DNA from: Deltaproteobacteria bacterium
GTDB lineage: Bacteria > Desulfobacterota > SM23-61
DNA: 38,857 nt
Reading direction: 5' to 3'
Assembly: GCA_016875165.1 (NCBI GenBank)
Contig: VGSF01000040.1
Span: 1-38,857 of the forward strand
Notes under the pieces: model-generated
Told to the model about the DNA's origin: nothing
What the model saw: only the letters and a program-made list of their open reading frames with translations
Databases searched by the model: none
Shown: positions 32,559 through 38,857 of the stretch, in pieces
Numbering within the stretch: the first letter of the stretch is position 1
Layout: each line of letters starts with the position of its first letter
Position numbers and translations under genes: made by a program

Positions 32559-33452
32559 ATGATGAAACCCATTGGTTTTATCGGAGTTGGCTTCATGGGG
32601 AAGCCGATGGCCAGAAACCTCTTGCGTGGCGGATATACACTGATCGCGCACGACGTGAATCGAGGCGGAGTTCAGGAGTTGGTGGCGGACGGAGCCAGAG
32701 AAGCCTTTTCTCCCAAAGAAGTCGCTAAAGCAGCGGAAATCATCTTTACTTCCTTGCCGAGTGATCAAGCGGTCGAAGAAGTTGTCCTGGGTCAAAACGG
32801 GATTATCGAAGGGGTCGCCAGCGAGTCGATCGTAGTGGAAACGAGCACGATTTCTCCTACTACGGCGAGAAATGTTGCAAAAAAATTAGCCCTTAAAGGA
32901 GTAGAAATGTTAGATGCTCCTTTGAGCGGCGGGGTGGTTGGCGCCGAGAAAGCAACCCTTTCTATCATGGTGGGTGGAAAAGCGGAAATATTTGAGCGGG
33001 TCCTTCCCCTTCTGCAAAAATTGGGAAAGAATATTACCCATATCGGGGGCCAGGGGACGGGACAGATTGCCAAAGCCGCGAATCAGATCATTGTGGCTTT
33101 AAGCATAGATGCAGTTGCCGAGGCGCTGATTTTCGCCAAAAAAGCAGGGGCTGACCCGGCAAAAGTTAGGAAGGCCCTACTTGGGGGATTTGCCCAAAGC
33201 CGGGTATTGGAGGAACATGGCCAGAGGATGTTAGACCGTAATTTCGAACCAGGCGGCAAGATGAGATTTCATCAAAAGGATATTGGAATTGTGTTAGCCA
33301 TAGCCAGAGAATTAGGAATTTATTTGCCCGGAACTTCCATGATGATGGATTTGTGGAATGCCATGACTGCTCAGGGGATGTTAGATTGGGACCATTCCGC
33401 TTTGGTAAAGGTATTAGAGCAGATGTCCAACGTAGAAGTTCGCCCGGGTTGA
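32559..33452 (+). CDS. Beta-hydroxyacid dehydrogenase (3-hydroxyisobutyrate dehydrogenase / tartronate semialdehyde reductase type)
   Basis: This 297-residue protein begins (M)MKPIGFIGVGFMGKPMARNLLRGGY, the NAD(P)-binding and family signature GxGxMGxxMAxNL. The substrate loop is APLSGGVVGAEKATLSIMVGG, and the catalytic Lys lies in GQIAKAANQII. The C-terminal helical domain with FAQSRVLEEHG completes it. Members reduce or oxidise 2-hydroxy-3-oxopropionate, 3-hydroxyisobutyrate and related sugar-acid breakdown products. AAAGGAG precedes ATG 32559. In this operon a role in sugar-acid degradation is likely. Confidence 0.92.
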   Translation: MMKPIGFIGVGFMGKPMARNLLRGGYTLIAHDVNRGGVQELVADGAREAFSPKEVAKAAEIIFTSLPSDQAVEEVVLGQNGIIEGVASESIVVETSTISPTTARNVAKKLALKGVEMLDAPLSGGVVGAEKATLSIMVGGKAEIFERVLPLLQKLGKNITHIGGQGTGQIAKAANQIIVALSIDAVAEALIFAKKAGADPAKVRKALLGGFAQSRVLEEHGQRMLDRNFEPGGKMRFHQKDIGIVLAIARELGIYLPGTSMMMDLWNAMTAQGMLDWDHSALVKVLEQMSNVEVRPG

Positions 33453-33516
33453 AGGAGGTGAAAAGAAATTTTCTATTGCCGGATAGTAATTTAAAGATCA
33501 AGAAAGGAGATTCGAT

Positions 33517-34851
33517 ATGAAAAAAGGGTTAATCGTTGGTTTAGGTGTTTTTTTTATTCTAAGTTTTATCGGAGGGAGTGCTCAGGCATCCCCTTACGCC
33601 AAGTACGCCGGGACGACCATTGTCGTCAATTTCCCGGCCCACGGTTTTTACGATGCCGCAACCAAGCTCATCCCCGAATTCACTAAAGAAACGGGGATTA
33701 AGGTTGAAGTCGACAAGGTCGAGTACTTGCGCATGCGGGACAAACAGTTGCTGGAAATGTCTAAACCCAAAGGAGACTATGACGTGATCTCCTTCGTCTG
33801 CATGTGGAAGACTGAGTATGTTAGCAAGGGTTTGATCACTCCTCTGGCCCCCTTTTTTACTACCGCTGCTCTGGTAGATCCTACTTATGATGCTGCTGAT
33901 CTGATTCCCCCTTATGTTGCCACCACGGGGATGGCAGGGGGAAAGAGGGGGTACCTACCTGGGCCAACTGCAGCTCTCTATGGCGTCCCCTTCGGGTCGG
34001 AGACTAGCATCTTTGCTTACCGGAAGGATATCTTCGACAAACATGGTTTGAAGGTGCCCAAAACCTATGATGAAATGCTGAAACTGGCCGCCACTATCCG
34101 CGAGAAAGAACCTGCTATGTACGGTCTGACCAGCCGGGGCGAAGCAGGGCATCAGGTGGGCCATGCCTGGTTGAATCATTTGACTCCTTTCGGGGGTGAG
34201 GTGTTTGATGATAAATGGGAGCCCGCCTTCCATAAGGCGCCCTCAATAAGGGCTATTAACGCCATGAAAGAAATTATCAAGACCGGCCCCCCAGGAATTC
34301 CCACTTTCGGTATGGGCGCCATGGCTGACGCCTTTCTTTTAGGGCATGCCGCCATGTATCTGGATGCCACTGCCATCCCCGGCATGGTCAGGAATCCGGC
34401 CATTTCTAAGGTTGCCGGGAAAGTAGGCTATGCGCTCCATCCAAAGGCCGTAAAACATTCTACAGAGACCGGAGGTTTTGGAATTGGCATACCGTCGAAT
34501 TCTACGAAGAAGGAAGCCGCCTTCCTGTTCATGCAATGGATGACTTCCAAAGCAACGGATAAGAAAATTGCCGTACTGGGTGGAATGCCCAACCGCCTGT
34601 CTACCCTCAAAGACCCGGAATTACAGAAAGAATTTCCAGAGTTCACTGCCATTCTGGAGAATTTGAAGTATGCTAATCCGGACTGGCGGCCGATCATTCC
34701 GGAGTGGCCAGAAATTTCTGTGCAACATATCGGGATTGCCCTGCACGAGGCCACCACCGGTAAGAAAACCCCTGAAAAGGCTATGGGCGATATTGTAGAG
34801 CCGGTTAGAAAGATCATGGAGAAAGCTGGTTATTATAGCTGGAAAAAATAA
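33517..34851 (+). CDS. ABC transporter substrate-binding protein (family 1, sugar type)
   Basis: This 444-residue protein has a clear Sec signal peptide (KK then a hydrophobic stretch, cleavage near AQA-SP, residue 26). The mature part has the cluster-B/family 1 fold: TTIVVNFPAHGFYDAATKLIPEFTKETGIKVE, YGVPFGSETSIFAYRKDIFDKHGL and an AAFLFMQWMTSK hinge helix. It would bind a sugar or sugar acid in the periplasm for the two permeases downstream. AAAGGAG precedes the ATG. No lipobox is seen, so it is free in the periplasm. Confidence 0.9.
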   Translation: MKKGLIVGLGVFFILSFIGGSAQASPYAKYAGTTIVVNFPAHGFYDAATKLIPEFTKETGIKVEVDKVEYLRMRDKQLLEMSKPKGDYDVISFVCMWKTEYVSKGLITPLAPFFTTAALVDPTYDAADLIPPYVATTGMAGGKRGYLPGPTAALYGVPFGSETSIFAYRKDIFDKHGLKVPKTYDEMLKLAATIREKEPAMYGLTSRGEAGHQVGHAWLNHLTPFGGEVFDDKWEPAFHKAPSIRAINAMKEIIKTGPPGIPTFGMGAMADAFLLGHAAMYLDATAIPGMVRNPAISKVAGKVGYALHPKAVKHSTETGGFGIGIPSNSTKKEAAFLFMQWMTSKATDKKIAVLGGMPNRLSTLKDPELQKEFPEFTAILENLKYANPDWRPIIPEWPEISVQHIGIALHEATTGKKTPEKAMGDIVEPVRKIMEKAGYYSWKK

Positions 34852-34948
34852 GCAATGAATTTCGGGGCAGCAATGCGGATGTTTTTCCTTCGCTGCCCCG
34901 GACACCGCAGGTTGTATTGTAAAAAAAAATTATAAAGGTGCTAAACTT

Positions 34949-35127
34949 GATGGACTCGTAAAAAGTCTGAAAATGCCCTTTTCCGTCATTCCGGCCCCGT
35001 ATCAAGTACGGGGTAAACTCCAGCCGGAATCCAGTATTTTCAAATGCTTATAAATACCCTGGACTCCGGTTTTCACCTGTCTGCCAGGCACAGGCAGGCC
35101 GGAGTGACGACTTTTTACGAGAACATC
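34949..35127. repeat. TIR hairpin element, GACTCGTAAAAAGTC type (copy 2, inverted)
   Basis: This 179-bp element is the same length as the copy at 4683-4861 and in the opposite orientation. Its complement matches copy 1 over nearly the whole length, including CACTCCGGCCTGCCTGTGCC and CCCCGTACTTGATACGGGG, with differences mostly in the central spacer. It separates the binding-protein gene from the lactonase gene and ends 30 bp before the lactonase start. Confidence 0.88.
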
Positions 35128-35157
35128 AAACTTAAAAGAAAGAAAGGAATGAAAACC

Positions 35158-36222
35158 ATGGCGCCAGTTGATATAGCGAAGATTGACCGAGATGTTTGGA
35201 TCAAGGCTGTCTTCCCCGAATGGGGAACTTACCTCAATGAGGAAATTGAGGAAACCAGGGTTCCTCCGGGAAAATTGGTTATGTGGTGGCTTACCTGTTG
35301 CGGCACCTGGATAAAAACTCCAGGGGGCGCAGACATCACCATTGACTTCTGGGTACAAAGGGGCGAATATACCAAAAAGCAGCAGCCCTATGAAAAAATA
35401 AAAGATGCCCAGATCATCCGGATGACTGGAGCAAGGAAATATCCCCCTTTCCTGCGTCTCGCTCCCCACGTCATCGATCCCTTCACCGTAAAAAAACTGG
35501 ACGCCGTTATGTCCACCCATATCCACGGAGATCACATCTGCGAGTTCGTGGCCGCCGCCGCCGTGAAAAATACGGAGGCGGTCTTTGTCGGCCCCAAGAT
35601 GTGCGGAGACATCTGGGCCAGCTGGGGCGTTCCGGAAAAGCGGATTGTCCGGTTGAAGCCCGGCCAGAGCCATAAAATTAAAGACACGGAAATCGTGGCC
35701 GTTGAATCTTTCGACCGGACGGCCTTGATAACGCCTCCACCGGAAGGAGACTTGAGAGGCAAGATGCCCGTGAACATGGACGAGCGGGCGGTGAATTATG
35801 TGATCAAAACCCCCGGGGGGTCCATCTACCATAGCGGCGACTCCCATTTCTCCAACGGCTATTACAAGCATGGCAAACAGCACCAGATCGATGTTGCCCT
35901 GGTCTCTTACGGCGATAACGGCCCGGGGATTACCGATAAGCTGACTGCCTCCGACACGCTGCGCATCGGCCGCGACCTGGGCGCCAAGGTCCTGATGCCC
36001 ATTCACTGGGACATGTGGTCTACCCAATGCCCAGATCCCAACGAGCTGGTCCTGCTCCATGAGTTCAACAAGCACCAGATGAAATTCAAGCTCGTCATCT
36101 GGAAAGTGGGGGGTAAGTTTACCTACCCGGGTGATCAGGACATCGGGAAATATCAGTACCCGAAAGACTACGGCGATTATTTTGCCGACGACCCCAACAT
36201 TCCTTTCCCTTCTTTCCTCTAA
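35158..36222 (+). CDS. ulaG: UlaG-like metallo-beta-lactamase-fold lactonase
   Basis: This 354-residue protein has the same length as E. coli L-ascorbate-6-phosphate lactonase and matches it throughout: FPEWG-YLNEEIE, MWWL-C-G-W, DFW, THIHGDH (residues 120-126, the HxHxDH metal motif), VGPK, FDRTALIT, RAVNY, KTPGGS-YHSGDSH, KHG-QHQIDVAL, GITDK and the SFL tail. It would open a sugar lactone using a divalent metal. I chose ATG 35158 because AAAGGA ends nine bases upstream. E. coli UlaG works behind a phosphotransferase system. Here the neighbours are ABC transporter genes, so the substrate may be unphosphorylated. Confidence 0.88.
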   Translation: MAPVDIAKIDRDVWIKAVFPEWGTYLNEEIEETRVPPGKLVMWWLTCCGTWIKTPGGADITIDFWVQRGEYTKKQQPYEKIKDAQIIRMTGARKYPPFLRLAPHVIDPFTVKKLDAVMSTHIHGDHICEFVAAAAVKNTEAVFVGPKMCGDIWASWGVPEKRIVRLKPGQSHKIKDTEIVAVESFDRTALITPPPEGDLRGKMPVNMDERAVNYVIKTPGGSIYHSGDSHFSNGYYKHGKQHQIDVALVSYGDNGPGITDKLTASDTLRIGRDLGAKVLMPIHWDMWSTQCPDPNELVLLHEFNKHQMKFKLVIWKVGGKFTYPGDQDIGKYQYPKDYGDYFADDPNIPFPSFL

Positions 36223-36294
36223 AACAGGGAAAGGCGGATTCTCTTCCGGCTGCAGGGGTAGATGAAGGCTTCTGCAGCCAATTGAGGAACCAGG

Positions 36295-37182
36295 ATGGCC
36301 CAGCAAAGACTTTTCAAAGGAATTACCCCCTACCTTTTCATTGCTCCCGCCGTCTTTGTCATGGCTTTTACCTGCCTCTACCCTGTCATTAAAGGCTTCG
36401 AGATGAGCTTTTATGATTGGTCTCTTGGCACTCCGATAGAATCCCGAAAGTATATCGGCTGGGAAAATTTCGCCTGGGCCTGGAAAGATCCCGCGCTTTT
36501 CAACTCCATCCGGGTAACCCTCGTGTTTACCGGCTGCTCCGTAACCGTCCAGCTCATCCTCGGACTGGCGCTAGCCTTCCTGCTGGAAAAGGGAATGAAG
36601 GGAATCGCCGTTTTCCGCACGGTATTCATTATGCCCATCATGCTCGCCCCGGTGGTCGTTGGTTTGATCTGGCGTTATCTCTTCGATGCGAATTACGGCT
36701 TGATAAACTATTTTGTCCAATTATTTGGCTTCCCGCCGAAGATCTGGTTGGGGACCCCTGGCCTGGCTTTGCCTGCCATCATCGTTACCGATATCTGGCA
36801 GTGGACTCCTTTCATGTTCATTCTATTTCTGGCTGGCCTGCAAAGCCTTCCAAAGGATCCAGTGGAGGCAGCGGAAGTGGATGGGGCTACGACCTGGCAG
36901 GTCATCTGGCGGGTGAAACTCCCCCTCTTGGCCCCGATCATCTGGGTGGCGATCATTCTGCGGGTGATCGACGCCTTCCGGAGTCTAGAGACCATGTTCA
37001 TCATGACCTTTGGGGGGCCGGGCCGGGAAACAGAAGTGCTCTCCATGAATATTTACAAAACCGCTTTCTTGAGCCAGAGATTAGGGCAGGCCTCAGTCAA
37101 TGCCGTTTTCCTGTTGGTTTTCGTTATTCTATTGAGCCTGGCGTTCCTGCTGATCGCCCGGCCGGCTTTGACTAAAAAGTGA
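36295..37182 (+). CDS. ABC sugar transporter permease (MalF/UgpA type)
   Basis: This 295-residue inner-membrane protein has six hydrophobic segments and the EAA loop EAAEVDGATTWQVIWRVKLPLL, which docks the ATPase. The N-terminal LFIAPAVFVMAF segment and ENF element are typical of the first permease of carbohydrate ABC systems. It pairs with the next gene and the binding protein at 33517. The ATPase gene is not in the window. Confidence 0.93.
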   Translation: MAQQRLFKGITPYLFIAPAVFVMAFTCLYPVIKGFEMSFYDWSLGTPIESRKYIGWENFAWAWKDPALFNSIRVTLVFTGCSVTVQLILGLALAFLLEKGMKGIAVFRTVFIMPIMLAPVVVGLIWRYLFDANYGLINYFVQLFGFPPKIWLGTPGLALPAIIVTDIWQWTPFMFILFLAGLQSLPKDPVEAAEVDGATTWQVIWRVKLPLLAPIIWVAIILRVIDAFRSLETMFIMTFGGPGRETEVLSMNIYKTAFLSQRLGQASVNAVFLLVFVILLSLAFLLIARPALTKK

Positions 37183-37246
37183 ACGCCGCAGAAATATCAG
37201 GCGCATTACCAAAAGACATGAACAATTAATTTCAGTGGGTCGGCCT

Positions 37247-38107
37247 ATGGAAAAAAAATCACCGGAAGGTTTTTGGGCATCATTGTTGCGCAAGGAAACC
37301 TGGAAAGCAGGAAAGTATATCCTGGTTTTTTCCCTGGCTTTTGTCTATCTCATCCCCATTATTGTTTTAATTCAAACCTCATTTAAAACTCAGGTGCAGA
37401 TCTTTACTACAACCCCCACCTGGTTTTTTATGCCTACTCTGGAGAATTATAGAACCGTTCTCCTGGAGCAAGGGTTTACAAGATTTATGATGAACAGCTT
37501 GGCGGTGGGGTTGGTATCGACCTTTTTTACCCTTCTCATTGGCGGGTTCGCGGCCTACGCCCTGGTCCGCTTCAAGTTCATGGGTAGAGGGACTGTTTCT
37601 TTTGGGACGCTCCTCTTGAGAATGATTCCTCCGGCTGTCCTGGTAGTGCCCATTTATGTACTTTGGTCCCACTTTGGGCTGGCTGACACCCGACTTGGCT
37701 TAATTATTGTCTATATAGGACTTAACCTTCCCTTTACGATATGGGTGCTGATCAGCTTTATATCGGAAATCCCGATAGAATTGGAAGAGGCCGCGGTCGT
37801 AGACGGTTGCGGTCCGTTGAAGATTTTCTACCGCATCATTCTCCCTCTAATCAAACCAGGGCTGGCAGCAGCTTCTATTTTTACCTTCCGCATCGCCTGG
37901 AACGAGTTCATCATTGCCCTGGTTTTAACCAATCGCATCACGCGGACCCTGCCAGTGGCCACCACGATTTATCTCACTGACATCGGCGTTCAATGGGGGA
38001 ATATCACGGCCATGGGAACGCTCATCGCTCTGCCGGCATTCATTTTTACTTTCCTGGCAGCCAAACAACTGATCGCCGGGTTGACGGCTGGCGCAGTTAA
38101 GGGGTAG
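37247..38107 (+). CDS. ABC sugar transporter permease (MalG/UgpE type)
   Basis: This 286-residue protein has six hydrophobic segments and the EAA loop ELEEAAVVDGCGPLKIFYRIILPLIKPG. The MPTLENYRTVL and MNSLAVGLVSTFFTLLIGGFAAYALVRF segments are typical of MalG-type permeases. ATG 37247 is preferred; GTG 37235 is an in-frame alternative, and neither has a strong ribosome site. No ATP-binding gene follows. Instead a minus-strand transposase gene ends the operon, so the ATPase must be shared or located elsewhere. Confidence 0.92.
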   Translation: MEKKSPEGFWASLLRKETWKAGKYILVFSLAFVYLIPIIVLIQTSFKTQVQIFTTTPTWFFMPTLENYRTVLLEQGFTRFMMNSLAVGLVSTFFTLLIGGFAAYALVRFKFMGRGTVSFGTLLLRMIPPAVLVVPIYVLWSHFGLADTRLGLIIVYIGLNLPFTIWVLISFISEIPIELEEAAVVDGCGPLKIFYRIILPLIKPGLAAASIFTFRIAWNEFIIALVLTNRITRTLPVATTIYLTDIGVQWGNITAMGTLIALPAFIFTFLAAKQLIAGLTAGAVKG

Positions 38108-38206
38108 CTGGATTTATTCCCAAAGGGAACGGCCATAGCATAGAGGGTGGGCTTGAGTCTTTTCCCATCCGGGCGGTGGCCATGGAGGGAAACGATTAGA
38201 AAGAGT

Positions 38207-38260
38207 GGGGTTGTCCTTTCTTTAATACCCGGCGCAATGTTTTTTCTAAGGGGGACATCC
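38207..38260. repeat. Possible REP-like hairpin next to the RAYT gene
   Basis: GGGGTTGTCCTTTC and AAGGGGGACATCC form an imperfect inverted pair about 30 bp apart, just downstream of the transposase stop. REP-associated transposases are usually flanked by such palindromes. Confidence 0.35.
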
Positions 38261-38292
38261 TTAAATAAGTAAATAACTCAATGATCGAGCTG

Positions 38293-38857
38293 CTACCTAT
38301 TCTGCTGGGCAATAGCCTCTCCTCTCTGGACGCCATATCCAATCGCCGGCGGGCTCATTTCTAAGCGTCTGGCCAATTCGGTAAGAGGAATTTCCAACTC
38401 CCGCACCGCCCAAAAGCAAAAAAGGCTCCAGGCATTAACCAGCTGCTGCTGGCGCCCCTTTGCAATTACCTTCCCCGCATCCACCCGGTAAATCTCCGCA
38501 ACTCTTTCCGCAATTTGCTTGAGACCATAACCGCGCCTTTGCAACTGGCATTGACGCGTGTAATGTTCTTCGGCCTGGGCAAGGAGAGAATCCACAAAAT
38601 CTGAATCTCCCAGTATCCTCTCGTCACTCTTGATGTGTTCTTGCCCCCTCAACCTTAATTTCTCCACTCCTGCCCAGCCCCCAAGGCTGCGAACCAAACC
38701 TCCTCCAATGAGATCTCGGCGGCGCCCCTGCGCTACCCCCGCCTCAACGTATGCTAAATACCCCTTCCTGGCATTCCCGATCCTTTTCCCGAAGGAATGA
38801 AGAACATAGTCCACATCCTGCCAGGGCCGCTTCATCTTGCCCATCAAGGCGCTATGC
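38293..38857 (-). CDS. REP-associated tyrosine transposase (RAYT), C-terminal part, cut by window end
   Basis: The frame is open to the window edge (HSALMG...WQDVDYVLHSFGK). GRRRDLIGGGLVRSLGGWAGVEKLRLRGQEHIKSDERILGDSDFV is the conserved central/C-terminal part of RAYT (Y1 transposase) proteins, followed by a helix-turn-helix tail (IPLTELARRLEMSPPAIGYGVQRG). The HUH and catalytic Tyr domain would lie beyond the window. RAYTs are single-copy relatives of IS200 transposases that move or maintain REP palindromes. It is a candidate to act on the many palindromic repeats here. Confidence 0.85.
   Translation of the reverse strand, partial: HSALMGKMKRPWQDVDYVLHSFGKRIGNARKGYLAYVEAGVAQGRRRDLIGGGLVRSLGGWAGVEKLRLRGQEHIKSDERILGDSDFVDSLLAQAEEHYTRQCQLQRRGYGLKQIAERVAEIYRVDAGKVIAKGRQQQLVNAWSLFCFWAVRELEIPLTELARRLEMSPPAIGYGVQRGEAIAQQNR

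Overview
The window looks like a chromosomal stretch from a Gram-negative, probably anaerobic bacterium of the Deltaproteobacteria/Desulfobacterota type. This placement is an inference. It rests on several lipoprotein or exported proteins, a poly(A)-polymerase-type PcnB, a DksA-like zinc-finger protein, a multi-cluster ferredoxin, a selenocysteine-type peroxiredoxin, and acyl-CoA and methylmalonyl-CoA metabolism genes with FCD-type GntR regulators. No rRNA or complete tRNA is present to settle the taxonomy.

Layout. 0-9.3 kb is mostly housekeeping and envelope genes: a tiny lipoprotein, a TPR protein, a coupled pcnB-MFS-ferredoxin-zinc-ribbon operon, an exported peroxiredoxin whose catalytic position is an in-frame TGA, a lipoprotein, an alkyltransferase-like protein, a site-2-type protease and gltX on the minus strand. 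9.9-16.4 kb is an acyl-CoA/organic-acid region under a GntR regulator. It holds an intact two-subunit aconitase X, a mosaic ORF made of pieces of an acyl-CoA ligase, an acyl-CoA dehydrogenase and a CoA-transferase, a clearly broken methylmalonyl-CoA mutase, and an intact acyl-CoA dehydrogenase. 16.7-19.3 kb holds a cold-shock gene with an elaborate leader, a TSUP permease and a DksA-like gene.

19.4-25 kb is a mobile patch. It starts at a tRNA-Pro(CGG) 3' fragment, followed by an IS1634-type element, an IS21-type element cut off inside istA, and a 2.7-kb unit with two outward-facing tyrosine-recombinase cassettes joined head to head at a 32-bp palindrome. The ends of this unit carry repeated TTATGTT-N6-AACATAA sites. 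An MntA-HepT toxin-antitoxin pair follows. 26-38 kb is catabolic: an FAH-family hydrolase, a sodium:solute symporter behind a transcription attenuator, an orphan ADP-forming acyl-CoA synthetase alpha subunit and a GntR regulator. Divergent from that regulator runs a sugar-acid type operon: alcohol dehydrogenase, beta-hydroxyacid dehydrogenase, ABC binding protein, UlaG-like lactonase and two ABC permeases. The window ends inside a REP-associated tyrosine transposase gene.

The pattern the genes do not explain is that nearly every larger intergenic gap holds a 100-310 bp hairpin-like element bounded by terminal inverted repeats. The parts are modular: the same internal core occurs between different terminal repeats, and the same terminal repeat encloses different cores. 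About ten such elements are visible, some with target-site duplications and one nested in another repeat. This system, the palindromic double-recombinase element and the selenoprotein peroxiredoxin are the main discoveries.
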